From: Paramesorhizobium sp049065735
GTDB lineage: Bacteria > Pseudomonadota > Alphaproteobacteria > Rhizobiales > Rhizobiaceae
Length of the DNA: 64,000 bases
NCBI RefSeq assembly: GCF_049065735.1
Contig: NZ_JBAKHD010000002.1
Location: 186,001 to 250,000 of the forward strand
Direction: 5' to 3'
Of this stretch, positions 19,739-27,871 are shown in pieces (position 1 is the first letter of the stretch; each line of letters opens with the position of its first letter). The notes under the pieces were generated by a model. It searched no databases. It had not been told where the DNA came from and saw only the letters and a program-made list of their open reading frames with translations. The translations under genes were made by a program, and so were the position numbers.

Positions 19739-20755
19739 TTACATGACTCCAAGCGCCAATATGAGCCCATAACTGATCGTTCCCAGTGCCAGCAGCGACA
19801 GCACTGCGGCGAGGGTGACCCTCCCGCCCGAGCGGGCAACGGTGCGCAGGTCCGTGCCGAGGCCGAGGGCGGCCATGGAGATGACGGTGAGAAAAGTTGA
19901 GACCGTCTCCATTGGGCCATGCAGCCCCGCCGGAATGAGGCCGAAGGTTCCGAGCGCCATCATCAGGAGGAAGCCAATGATGAACCAAGGCACGAGGCGG
20001 GTGAGCGATGGGCGCGCGCCAAGGCTCCTGTCGCCCAGTAGAGCCAGCGTGAGGATGACCGGCCCCAGCATCAGGACGCGGACGAGCTTTACCAGCGTGC
20101 CGAGCTGAACGCTCATTTGCGCGACGGGCGCGGTGGCAGCGAGGACCTGCGGCACGGCATAGACAGTCAGGCCAGCCAGAACGCCATATTGCGCCACCGA
20201 CAGATCGAGCAGGGGCACGAGCAGCGGCAGAAGCAGGACGACCACGACCCCAAGCACCGCCGTGAAGGCGATGGAGGCGGCGACATCGTCGCCATGGGCG
20301 CCTATGACCGGCGCGGTGGCGGCAATGGCCGAGTTGCCACAAATCGAGTTGCCGCAGGCGACCAGCACCGCGAGGCGATGCGGCAGGCGCAGGAGCCGGC
20401 CTATGCAATAGCTAAGCCCGATGGCGATAATCACCACCCCGACGATGCCCAGAATGAGGCCCGGCCCCGCCGCCGCAATCGCGCTCGCGCTGACCGAAGC
20501 GCCGAGCAGCACGATGGCGATCTCAAGCAGGATCTTGGCGGAAAAGCCGATACCCGCATCGAACCGTCCGCCCGGACGGCACAGGGTGCGGATGGCCGCG
20601 CCGATGAGGATGGCGAGCACCAGCCCTTCCAGCCATGCACGGCCCATGAGGCGGGTTTCGACTATTTGCAGCAGCATGGCTATGGCAGCCACGGCACCAC
20701 TGAGAAAAATTCCCGGCATTAACTCGGTAATTTTTGAATGATTTTTGGCGAGCAT
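19739..20755 (-). CDS. YeiH/UPF0324 family putative sulfate exporter
   Basis: Polytopic inner-membrane protein of about 338 residues with roughly ten hydrophobic helices. The family (UPF0324, YeiH, annotated as putative sulfate exporter transporter) is recognised by LLGASVSASAI and the conserved CGNSICGNSAIAATAPVIGA core. The transported substrate is not established. The frame extends far upstream, but the ATG at 20755 has GGAG seven bases before it and gives a protein starting just before TM1; 20761 is an alternative. The gene diverges from a LysR regulator, the same arrangement as yeiH-yeiE in enterobacteria. Confidence 0.88.
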   Translation of the reverse strand: MLAKNHSKITELMPGIFLSGAVAAIAMLLQIVETRLMGRAWLEGLVLAILIGAAIRTLCRPGGRFDAGIGFSAKILLEIAIVLLGASVSASAIAAAGPGLILGIVGVVIIAIGLSYCIGRLLRLPHRLAVLVACGNSICGNSAIAATAPVIGAHGDDVAASIAFTAVLGVVVVLLLPLLVPLLDLSVAQYGVLAGLTVYAVPQVLAATAPVAQMSVQLGTLVKLVRVLMLGPVILTLALLGDRSLGARPSLTRLVPWFIIGFLLMMALGTFGLIPAGLHGPMETVSTFLTVISMAALGLGTDLRTVARSGGRVTLAAVLSLLALGTISYGLILALGVM

Positions 20756-20818
20756 CGCCATACTCCGACATGATTTTTCTAACCTTATCGGAAAAATCGG
20801 ATATTCAATCCATCGCAT

Positions 20819-20849
20819 AATATGGCATATTCCATTCGATAAAATCGAA
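20819..20849. promoter_or_regulatory. Two adjacent palindromes in the yeiH/LysR promoter region
   Basis: AATATG-G-CATATT (20819-20831) and TTCGAT-AAA-ATCGAA (20835-20849) sit just upstream of the LysR start, in the divergent promoter region. LysR proteins commonly bind such paired dyads and repress their own gene while activating the neighbour. These are therefore candidate operator half-sites. Confidence 0.5.
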
Positions 20850-20860
20850 CGGTTGGCCGG

Positions 20861-21793
20861 ATGACGCTCGAACAGCTGAGAATCTTCATTGCGGTCGCGG
20901 AGCGCGAGCATCTCACCCGCTCGGCAGAGGCGCTGCGCCTGACGCCATCGGCGGTGAGTGCGGCCATCCGCGCGCTGGAGGACCGCTATGGCGTCATGCT
21001 TTTCAACCGGATCGGGCGGCGAATTGAGGTGACCGATGCCGGACGGATCTTCCTCGATGAAGCGCGGGCGGTGTTGACGCGCGCGCAAGCCGCCGAGCTG
21101 GCGCTCGCGGAACTGGGCGATCTGAAGCGGGGCTCCTTGCGCATCCATGCCAGCCAGACGATCGCAAGCTACTGGCTGCCGCCCTATCTGGCGCGGTTCC
21201 ATGCCGCCTATCCTGCCATAGACGTCAGCCTTGCGGTCGGCAACACACAAAGCGTCGCCCGCGCGACCCTGGAAGGCGAGGCGGATATCGGTTTCGTCGA
21301 GGGTGCGGTGGATGATCCCGCGCTTCTTACCCAGCACATCGCGGAAGACCGGATGATCGCCGTCATCGCCCCCTCTCATCCGTGGGCGGATAGACGTGAG
21401 GTGACATGGAAAGAGGCCGCGGGGGCCCATTGGATCATGCGCGAGCCCGGCTCGGGAACCCGCTCGGTGTTCGAAAATGCGGCGCGGGCGCAAGGGCTCG
21501 ACCCGCTCGCGCTGAAAGTCTCGCTGGAGCTTCCCTCTAACGAAGCCGTGCTTTCAGCCGTCCAGTCGGGGCCGTATGCGGCCGTCCTTTCCGAACTGGC
21601 GGCGGCACCCCACCTGGCGACCGGACGGCTCATCAAGGCCAATTTCAGCCTGCCGCAGCGGCGTTTTCTCCTGCTTTCGCATAGGGAGCGATATCGCAGC
21701 AGGGCCTTTCACTCGTTCGTCGACTTGCTCCTGAATGAAGGAGCAAGGCTCAGCGAATCGCGCCAATCAGCGCTTTCTCCGGAAAGCAGGTGA
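20861..21793 (+). CDS. LysR-family transcriptional regulator
   Basis: A 310-residue regulator with an N-terminal winged helix-turn-helix (LEQLRIFIAVAEREHLTRSA, then LTPSAVSAAIRALE) and a C-terminal periplasmic-binding-type sensor domain from about residue 90. It is divergent from the YeiH-type exporter, which is its likely target, like YeiE for yeiH. Two palindromes lie immediately upstream of its start. The 3' end overlaps the convergent mltB-type gene by 44 bases, so one of these C-termini has probably drifted outward. The effector is unknown. Confidence 0.9.
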   Translation: MTLEQLRIFIAVAEREHLTRSAEALRLTPSAVSAAIRALEDRYGVMLFNRIGRRIEVTDAGRIFLDEARAVLTRAQAAELALAELGDLKRGSLRIHASQTIASYWLPPYLARFHAAYPAIDVSLAVGNTQSVARATLEGEADIGFVEGAVDDPALLTQHIAEDRMIAVIAPSHPWADRREVTWKEAAGAHWIMREPGSGTRSVFENAARAQGLDPLALKVSLELPSNEAVLSAVQSGPYAAVLSELAAAPHLATGRLIKANFSLPQRRFLLLSHRERYRSRAFHSFVDLLLNEGARLSESRQSALSPESR

Positions 21794-23003
21794 CCGCCCG
21801 CCCCTGCTTCGCCTGCCAGTCGCCGATGGAGCGGCGCGTCTTGAAGCCGGGCAGGCCATCGGCCTTTCCGACGTCATAGCCCTTGGCCTGCAATGCCTTC
21901 TGCATCGTGGCGATATCGGAGCGGTAGAGGCCGCCGACATCGCCCCAAGGGCGCGAGAAGCCGCCCGAGCCATGAGCGATACGGTCGGCCATATGGCCGA
22001 TGAAGAGCGCGTAGAGATCGCTCATATTATAGTCCTTGAGGACGTAGAAATTGGGCGTGACGATAAAGGCGGGCCCGTGGCGGCCGGCAGGCATGAGCAG
22101 ATAGCCCTCCCCCGCGAGTTCCTTTGCCGGAAACGGCTTGCCATTGACGCGGGTGACGCCCATCTTCGCCCAATCGGCAATCTTGAGGCCCTGATCCGGG
22201 CCTTCCAGCGCGCAGGTCAGTTCAGCCGGAACATTGACCTCGAAGCCCCAGTCGCGCCCTGACTGCCAGCCATGCAGGCGCAGATAGTTGGCGATGGATG
22301 CGAGCGTATCCGGAACGGAGTTCCAGATATCGCGCCTGCCATCGCCGTCGAAGTCGGCCGCGTGCTTGAGATAGGATGTCGGCATGAACTGCGGCTGGCC
22401 CAGCGCGCCCGCCCAAGAGCTTTTCATCGTGCCGGTGTCTATATAGCCCTTCTGGGCGATTTCCAGCGCCGCCAGAAGCTCCTTGCGGAACATCTCCTTG
22501 CGCGTTGCCATGAAGGCTTTGGTGCCCAGCACTTCGAAAGCGTTATAGGGAATTTTCACGCCGCCGAAGCCGGACTCGCGGCCCCAGATGGCAAGGACGA
22601 TTTCGCCCGGCACGCCGTACTGTTTTTCAATCGCGGCGAGGGTGCGGGCGTGCTGCGCGGCCCGCGTGCGGCCGCCCGAGACGACATGATTCACCGTCTT
22701 CTCGTTGAAATATTTGCCGGGAGAGCCGAATTCCGCCTGTGTCTGGTCCTTGGGCGTCACCGGCTTGGTACCGGGGGGCACCAGATCCGGCAGTTTCCAG
22801 TTCAGCTTCACATCTGCGAAAGCCCGGTCGAATGTGGTGCGGGAGATGCCCTTCACCTTAGCCTCCGGCCATAGGTCACGAACGAGCCATGCCCGGAATT
22901 GCGCTTCCGTTTCGGCCTTGGAAGGGGATGCCGCTACCGGATTTATGAGCAGGAACGGAAGGAAGAGGATTGCCCATCTCAGATATTTCAAAGCCACCTG
23001 CAA
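21750..23003 (-). CDS. Lytic murein transglycosylase, MltB family, with peptidoglycan-binding domain
   Basis: Periplasmic enzyme that cleaves the MurNAc-GlcNAc bond and leaves 1,6-anhydroMurNAc. The 417-residue protein has a signal peptide (about 1-25), an SLT_2/MltB catalytic domain with glutamate 143 in IWGRESGFGG and the GALGQPQFMPTSY substrate motif. A C-terminal PG_binding_1 domain holds SDIATMQKALQAKGYDVGKADG. This is the usual alphaproteobacterial soluble MltB layout, with no lipobox. The last 44 bases overlap the end of the LysR gene on the other strand. Confidence 0.93.
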   Translation of the reverse strand: MQVALKYLRWAILFLPFLLINPVAASPSKAETEAQFRAWLVRDLWPEAKVKGISRTTFDRAFADVKLNWKLPDLVPPGTKPVTPKDQTQAEFGSPGKYFNEKTVNHVVSGGRTRAAQHARTLAAIEKQYGVPGEIVLAIWGRESGFGGVKIPYNAFEVLGTKAFMATRKEMFRKELLAALEIAQKGYIDTGTMKSSWAGALGQPQFMPTSYLKHAADFDGDGRRDIWNSVPDTLASIANYLRLHGWQSGRDWGFEVNVPAELTCALEGPDQGLKIADWAKMGVTRVNGKPFPAKELAGEGYLLMPAGRHGPAFIVTPNFYVLKDYNMSDLYALFIGHMADRIAHGSGGFSRPWGDVGGLYRSDIATMQKALQAKGYDVGKADGLPGFKTRRSIGDWQAKQGRAVTCFPEKALIGAIR

Positions 23004-23331
23004 TTTATACGCTATCCCTCTTCACCCAATCCAACCATCTGCTATTCATATCATATCGGGGGCAGAAGCAGAAAGCGCCGAGACCAGCCGGCACCACTGG
23101 CGATCGATGGCCGCGTCAGCCAAGGCAAGTGGCCCTTGCCTCCGGTACGGAGGATAGCTATGTGGCGAAAACCATTTAGCATCACCTTACAAATACGAAA
23201 GAACCGGACGTGCTGGTCATTCACCGTCCGGTTCAAACGTAACGAAAAGTAAGGTAAAAGGTCGATAGGGAGTTCTGGCTCCCTATCGGCACTCCGGAAT
23301 ATAATAGAATCGAACGCAGGTTTTCAAGACC
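23004..23331. other. Gap between mltB-type gene and recR with two strong hairpins
   Basis: No gene is visible in these 328 bases. GAACCGGACG/CGTCCGGTTC (23201-23210 and 23225-23234) and CGATAGGGAG/CTCCCTATCG (23263-23272 and 23279-23288) are perfect 10-bp stems. Read on the minus strand they follow recR and are trailed by CCTTTTACC and TTTCGTATTTG. They are best seen as weak tandem terminators of the recR transcript, though a small RNA is possible. Confidence 0.5.
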
Positions 23332-23937
23332 TCATAAAGCCGTCCGGGCGCGCAAGGCTGCGGCCAGCGTTCCTTCATCGAGATAATCAAGCTCACCGCC
23401 GACGGGCACGCCATGGGCGAGCCGCGTCACGCGCAAGTCGAAACCGGACAATTGATCTGTAATGTAATGGGCGGTGGTCTGCCCTTCGACGGTGGCGTTG
23501 ACGGCGAGGATCACTTCTTTCACCTCGCCCGCGCTCACCCGGTCGACCAGGCCGCGAATGTTGAGGTCCTCAGGCCCGACGCCGTCGAGCGGCGACAGAC
23601 GCCCGCCCAGCACGTGATAGCGGACATTCATCGTGCCCGCGCGCTCCAGCGCCCAGAGATCTGACACGTCCTCCACGACGATGATCGTCGCGGAATCGCG
23701 GCGCGGGTCGGTGCAGATGGTGCAGGGATCGCTGGTATCGGCATTGCCGCAGGTGGAGCAGACGCGCACCTTCTCGGCGGCTTCCTGCATGGCACTGCCA
23801 AGGGGGATCAGCAGCGCTTCCTTCTTCTTGATCAGATGAAGCGCCGCGCGACGCGCCGAACGTGGCCCCAGGCCCGGCACGCGGGCAAGCAGCTGGATCA
23901 GGCGTTCGATTTCGGGACCGGCGATTCGTTTGGACAT
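23332..23937 (-). CDS. recR: Recombination mediator protein RecR
   Basis: Part of the RecFOR pathway that loads RecA on gapped DNA. The 201-residue protein has a helix-hairpin-helix (PGLGPRSARRAALHL), a C4 zinc finger (CSTCGNADTSDPCTIC) and a Toprim domain (IIVVEDVSDLWALE onward). The length is standard. It is the last gene of the minus-strand run SRP RNA-dnaX-ybaB-recR, a conserved order. A repeat-rich 103-base spacer separates it from ybaB. Confidence 0.97.
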   Translation of the reverse strand: MSKRIAGPEIERLIQLLARVPGLGPRSARRAALHLIKKKEALLIPLGSAMQEAAEKVRVCSTCGNADTSDPCTICTDPRRDSATIIVVEDVSDLWALERAGTMNVRYHVLGGRLSPLDGVGPEDLNIRGLVDRVSAGEVKEVILAVNATVEGQTTAHYITDQLSGFDLRVTRLAHGVPVGGELDYLDEGTLAAALRARTAL

Positions 23938-23960
23938 GATGACGTAGGGAATAGAACAAA

Positions 23961-24042
23961 AAGGGAGTAGGGGAATAGGGGATTAAGGGAATATGCTGTG
24001 CCCGTACTTACTCCCCTACTCCCCTTATTCCCCTACTCCCTT
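23961..24042. repeat. Inverted pair of degenerate 8-base tandem repeats between recR and ybaB
   Basis: The left half reads as four degenerate octamers (AGGGAGTA, GGGGAATA, GGGGATTA, AGGGAATA). The right half is a similar array in reverse orientation. Perfect 17-base arms lie at 23961-23977 and 24026-24042, the latter touching the ybaB stop codon. The octamers resemble the kind of 8-base unit known from variable-number loci in Brucella, though the units are not identical. Confidence 0.75.
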
Positions 24043-24364
24043 AAATCGGCAGCTTAAAGCCCGGAGGCAGCGGCAGGCCGGCGGTCAGGGCCTGCGTCTT
24101 CTCGGTCATCAGCGTTTCGATCTTGGTCTTGGCCTCGTTATGGGCTGCCACGATCAGGTCCTCAAGGATTTCTGCCTCGTCTTCCTTCAGCAGCGACGGG
24201 TCGATCTTGAGCGCGCTCATCACGCCCTTGCCGGTCAAGGTGACGCTGACGAGGCCGCCGCCGGAATTGCCGGTCGCTTCGAGAGCAGCGATCTCTTCCT
24301 GCAGCGCCTGCATCTTGGCCTGCATTTCCTTTGCCTTGCTCAGCATTCCCATCATGTCGCGCAT
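24041..24364 (-). CDS. YbaB/EbfC family nucleoid-associated protein
   Basis: Small DNA-binding protein of 107 residues. It has a helical N-terminus (SKAKEMQAKMQALQEEIAAL), a central beta region (GLVSVTLTGKGVMSALKIDPSLL), and a C-terminal helix and tail typical of YbaB. Members bind DNA as dimers and are nearly always encoded between dnaX and recR, as here. The start at 24364 has AAGGAG about 10 bases upstream. The stop codon is embedded in the arm of an inverted repeat. Confidence 0.95.
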   Translation of the reverse strand: MRDMMGMLSKAKEMQAKMQALQEEIAALEATGNSGGGLVSVTLTGKGVMSALKIDPSLLKEDEAEILEDLIVAAHNEAKTKIETLMTEKTQALTAGLPLPPGFKLPI

Positions 24365-24392
24365 GGGGCTCGCACTCCTTTACTTACCCTAA

Positions 24393-26216
24393 TCAGTCGT
24401 CTTCATCCGGCGTCAGGGAAACATCCGGCATTTCGCTGTCGAGGTCGCCTATGGCGTCGTCCTGCGCTCCATTGGCGGCGATGCGCACGTCGGTGATCCT
24501 TGCACCGGGAAACTCGGCGAGGATCGCGGCCACATCCGGGTCGGCGCGCGCGTCGGTGACCAGCATGTCGCGGCGCGCGGCTTCCATCTCCGCCATGGTC
24601 TGGCCGCCCGCCTCGCGCGAGACGGAAACCATCCAGCGCATATCGGTCCAGGCGAGAAGCTTCTGCGCGATGTCGCTCGGCAGCGTCTTCGGCGCATCGT
24701 CGGTGAGGCCGATCTCCAGCCGTCCCGGCGAGATGGCGACGAGGCGCACGCAATTCTTGACCAATATCTTGAACTGCACGTCGCGATGCTTATCGGCGAG
24801 GGCCATGATATCGGCAAGGCTGTTTACGGGAACAGCGGGTAAAGGCTTCTCCGCGGCAGGCTCCGGCTGTTTCGCCGTTTCCTGAACCGGACGAGCCATC
24901 GGCTCCGGCTGGACAAGGCGCATCGTCGCGGCCCCGGCGTTGGCCGACACGCCCATGGGCGCGGATGCCACGGCATTCACCGCCGAACCGGCAGGCGCTC
25001 CGCCGCCAGACGAACGGGGGCCGTCGCCGGCTGCGCGCGGCGCCGGGACGGTACCGCCATCCAGCGCCTTCAAGGCTTCGTCCAGCGTGGGCAGGTCGGC
25101 AGCGTGGGCGAGGCGAATCAGCAGCATCTCCGCCGCCTGCACCGGGCGCGCGGCGGTTTCCACTTCGGAAATGCCCTTCAGCAGCATCTGCCAGGTGCGC
25201 GACAGGGTACGGATCGACAGTTTCTCGGCAAAATCGCGGCCGCGCACGCGCTCGTCTTCCGACAACGACATGTCGTTCGCCACCTCGGGCATGAAGCGCA
25301 GCCGCGTGACCAGATGGTTGAACTCGGCAAGGTCGGTCAGCACCACCGCCGGGTCGGCGCCGACATCATATTGCGCGCGGAACTCCTTCAGTGCCGCCGC
25401 TACATCGCCGCGCATCAGCATCTCGAACAGGTCGATGATGCGGGCGCGGTCGGCGAGGCCCAGCATGGCGCGCACCGTCTCCGCCTCGACCTTGCCGCCG
25501 CCATGGGCGATGGCCTGATCGAGAATGGAGAGCGAATCGCGCGCCGATCCTTCGCCCGCCCGCGCGATCATGGCCAAGGATGTATCGTCGATCTCGATTC
25601 CTTCCTGCCCGGCGATGTTTTTCAGATGACCGGCGAGAAGGCCCGAGTCGATACGGCGCAGGTCGAAGCGCTGGCAGCGCGACAGCACCGTGATCGGCAC
25701 TTTACGGATTTCGGTGGTGGCGAAGATAAATTTCACATGCGGCGGCGGCTCCTCAAGCGTCTTCAGCAGGCCGTTGAAGGCCTGGTTGGAGAGCATGTGA
25801 ACCTCGTCGATGATATAGACCTTGTAGCGCGCCGAGACCGGGCGGTAGCGCACCTGCTCGATGATCTCCCTGATATCGTCGATGCCGGTGTGCGAGGCGG
25901 CGTCCATCTCGATGACATCGACATGGCGGCCTTCCATGATCGCCTGGCAATGCTCGCCGGGCACAGAGAGATCGATGGTGGGCTGATCGATGGTGTCGGT
26001 CTTATAGTTCAGCGCCCGCGCCAGAATGCGCGCGGTCGTCGTTTTGCCGACGCCGCGAACGCCGGTCAGCATCCAGGCTTGCGCGATACGGCCCGTGTGA
26101 AAGGCGTTGGTGAGGGTGCGGACCATCGGCTCCTGGCCGATGAGATCGCTGAAATTCTGCGGACGGTATTTCCGGGCGAGAACGCGATAGGCACCGCCTG
26201 CCGTATTCGTCTCCAT
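24393..26216 (-). CDS. dnaX: DNA polymerase III subunits gamma and tau
   Basis: Clamp-loader ATPase of the replicative polymerase. The 607-residue protein has Walker A GVRGVGKTT (52-60), Walker B IIDEVHML, sensor 1 FIFATTEIRKVPITVLSRCQRF, the AAA+ lid and collar, and a tau-like C-terminus after a Pro/Ala-rich linker at about 390-445. The four-cysteine zinc module found in most DnaX proteins is reduced to one Cys (GEHCQAI). I believe this is a rhizobial lineage trait rather than damage. The SRP RNA gene lies 34 bases upstream on the same strand. Confidence 0.97.
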   Translation of the reverse strand: METNTAGGAYRVLARKYRPQNFSDLIGQEPMVRTLTNAFHTGRIAQAWMLTGVRGVGKTTTARILARALNYKTDTIDQPTIDLSVPGEHCQAIMEGRHVDVIEMDAASHTGIDDIREIIEQVRYRPVSARYKVYIIDEVHMLSNQAFNGLLKTLEEPPPHVKFIFATTEIRKVPITVLSRCQRFDLRRIDSGLLAGHLKNIAGQEGIEIDDTSLAMIARAGEGSARDSLSILDQAIAHGGGKVEAETVRAMLGLADRARIIDLFEMLMRGDVAAALKEFRAQYDVGADPAVVLTDLAEFNHLVTRLRFMPEVANDMSLSEDERVRGRDFAEKLSIRTLSRTWQMLLKGISEVETAARPVQAAEMLLIRLAHAADLPTLDEALKALDGGTVPAPRAAGDGPRSSGGGAPAGSAVNAVASAPMGVSANAGAATMRLVQPEPMARPVQETAKQPEPAAEKPLPAVPVNSLADIMALADKHRDVQFKILVKNCVRLVAISPGRLEIGLTDDAPKTLPSDIAQKLLAWTDMRWMVSVSREAGGQTMAEMEAARRDMLVTDARADPDVAAILAEFPGARITDVRIAANGAQDDAIGDLDSEMPDVSLTPDEDD

Positions 26217-26250
26217 GCCCAGTTCCTTGCGCGCTTCTACGAGGGAGAGG

Positions 26251-26350
26251 GTGGGAGGCTGGCACGGTGACCCGTGCCCGGCTCGTTAGGGCTGCTTCCT
26301 TCCGGACCTGACCCGGTTGGCGAGTGGCTCGTCCACCACCAACCTCCCAC
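26251..26350 (-). ncRNA. ffs: Signal recognition particle RNA (4.5S type)
   Basis: The minus strand contains the invariant SRP domain IV sequence GGTCAGGTCCGGAAGGAAGC with its GGAA tetraloop and asymmetric bulge. The long hairpin is closed by terminal GTGGGAGG / CCTCCCAC arms at 26343-26350 and 26251-26258. The size is about 100 nt, the small bacterial type. It binds Ffh for co-translational targeting. The position immediately before dnaX is typical of alphaproteobacteria. Confidence 0.96.
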
Positions 26351-26354
26351 GCCT

Positions 26355-26383
26355 CATATCGGCTACGACGGCGCAAAAAGCAA
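26355..26383 (-). promoter_or_regulatory. Predicted promoter of the SRP RNA gene
   Basis: On the minus strand TTGCTT (26383-26378), a 17-base spacer and GATATG (26360-26355) predict a start close to 26348, which agrees with the 5' end of the SRP RNA hairpin. The promoter overlaps the short gap to the divergent HIT gene. Confidence 0.45.
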
Positions 26384-26411
26384 GCCAAGGCTCAAAAAAA
26401 CTGCTATTTCC

Positions 26412-26822
26412 ATGTTCATGACAGGTTTCACGCTCGATAACAGGCTCGCCGCCGATACATTCCCCATTGCAAGGCTCGGCCTTTGCGATTTGCGGCTGAT
26501 GAACGACCGCCGCTGGCCCTGGCTCATCCTCGTGCCGCAGCGGCCTGACATGGCCGAAATTATCGACCTGACGCCGCTCGACCAGACGGTGCTCACCTTC
26601 GAGACAGGCATTGCCGCGCAGGCGCTGAAGTCCGTGACGGCGTGCGAGAAGATCAACATCGGCGCGCTCGGCAATATCGTGCGGCAGTTGCATATCCATG
26701 TGATCGCTCGAAACAGCGGCGACACCGGCTGGCCGGGGCCGGTGTGGGGATATGGGACGCGGGAGACTTATGCGCGGGGGGATGCGGAGGCGTTTATCGG
26801 GGCGTTTCGGAAGGCGTTGTAA
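26412..26822 (+). CDS. HIT-domain protein
   Basis: Histidine-triad superfamily nucleotide hydrolase or transferase of 136 residues. The HIT core reads RQLHIHVIAR (residues 91-100), with Q92-H94-H96 where canonical HIT proteins have H-x-H-x-H. I recall this Q variant in many alphaproteobacterial members, followed by the same GDxxWPGPVWG segment seen here. Substrates are probably dinucleoside polyphosphates or AMP conjugates, by family analogy only. The ATG at 26412 is preferred over upstream codons that would run through the SRP RNA gene; 26418 is an alternative. Confidence 0.85.
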   Translation: MFMTGFTLDNRLAADTFPIARLGLCDLRLMNDRRWPWLILVPQRPDMAEIIDLTPLDQTVLTFETGIAAQALKSVTACEKINIGALGNIVRQLHIHVIARNSGDTGWPGPVWGYGTRETYARGDAEAFIGAFRKAL

Positions 26823-26835
26823 AGCTTGGCGCCCT

Positions 26836-26974
26836 TCCCTCCCCCTTGCGGGGAGGGTGGCCCGAAGGGTCGGGTGGGGGTGGTGACGTTTGCGCTACGG
26901 TCTTCAGCAAAAGCGCATTCGTCACCACCCTCATCCGCCCGCTAACGCGGGCACCTTCCCCGCAAGGGGGAAGG
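26836..26974. repeat. Dispersed GC-rich intergenic repeat (mosaic element), copy A
   Basis: A block of about 139 bases bounded by CCTCCCCCTTGCGGGGAGG on the left and CCTTCCCCGCAAGGGGGAAGG-like sequence on the right, with internal GGTGGTGACG / CGTCACCACC arms. The same element occurs in inverted orientation at 55008-55146 between cpaD and cpaC. It is a multi-hairpin element typical of rhizobial intergenic DNA. It lies between the convergent HIT and pheA genes. Confidence 0.8.
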
Positions 26975-26986
26975 AGAGCGCCAAGG

Positions 26987-27856
26987 TTACTCCCCCGGCT
27001 GTTGCTGCGTGTCGCGGAACGGATTGGCTGGATAGACACCGAGAATGCGCATTTCCTTCGAAAAGAACGCCAGTTCCTCGAGCGCCAGCTTCACGGGCCG
27101 CTCTTCCGGGTGGCCTTCGATATCGGCATAGAACTGCGTGGCGGTGAAGGTGCCGCCTAGCTGGTAGCTTTCGAGCTTGGTCATGTTGACGCCATTCGTC
27201 GCGAAGCCGCCCATGGCCTTATAGAGCGCGGCGGGGACGTTGCGCACCCGGAAGACGAAGGTGGTGACGATGCGGCTGCCATCCGCTGGAAGCGGGGCCC
27301 GTTCTTCCGTCTTCGAAAGCACGACGAAGCGGGTAATGTTGTTTTCCATGTCCTCGACATTCTCCGCCGCGATGTCGAGGCCGTAGAGATCGGCGGCGAG
27401 GCGGGGGGCGAGCGCCGCCATGCTCCGGTCGCCAAGTTCCGCGATGAGACGCGCCGCGCCCGCCGTATCGCCCGCCACGACAGGCTTCCAGCCATTGTTG
27501 CGGATGATGTTGCGGCACTGGCCGAGTGCGTGGATGTGGCTGTGGACCGTTTTGATCTCGTCGAGCTTCACCCCCGGCAGCACCATCAGCTGGAAGCGGA
27601 TGGGCAGGAAATATTCGCCGACGATATGGAGCCGCGAATGCGGCAGGAGGTGGTGGATATCGGCGACGCGCCCGGCGATGGTATTTTCGATGGGGATCAT
27701 GGCAAGGTCAGCCGCGCCCGTCTCCACCGCGTTGAAGGCATCTTCAAATGTCGGGCAAGGCAGAGGCTCCATGTCCGGGAACATGTTGCGGCAGGCCGTA
27801 TCGGAATTCGCGCCTGGCTCGCCCTGAAATGAGATTTTGTTGGTCTTGCCCGTCAT
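26987..27856 (-). CDS. pheA: Prephenate dehydratase
   Basis: Converts prephenate to phenylpyruvate for phenylalanine synthesis. The 289-residue monofunctional enzyme has a PDT domain starting ISFQGEPGANSDTA and containing AMIPIENTIAGRVADIH and the catalytic TRF motif (NNITRFVVLSK). The C-terminal ACT domain (about 200-280) includes NVPAALYKAMGGFATNGVNMTKLESY, with the GALV/ESRP-type effector motifs in modified form. It follows kdsB by 15 bases and is probably cotranscribed. Confidence 0.96.
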   Translation of the reverse strand: MTGKTNKISFQGEPGANSDTACRNMFPDMEPLPCPTFEDAFNAVETGAADLAMIPIENTIAGRVADIHHLLPHSRLHIVGEYFLPIRFQLMVLPGVKLDEIKTVHSHIHALGQCRNIIRNNGWKPVVAGDTAGAARLIAELGDRSMAALAPRLAADLYGLDIAAENVEDMENNITRFVVLSKTEERAPLPADGSRIVTTFVFRVRNVPAALYKAMGGFATNGVNMTKLESYQLGGTFTATQFYADIEGHPEERPVKLALEELAFFSKEMRILGVYPANPFRDTQQQPGE

Positions 27857-27871
27857 GTTGGTGTCTTTCTC

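Noticed and set aside
25900..26060. Damage or frameshift in dnaX because the zinc cysteines are missing
   Set aside because: The frame is intact and the flanking sequence highly regular. As far as I recall, rhizobial DnaX proteins share this reduced zinc region.
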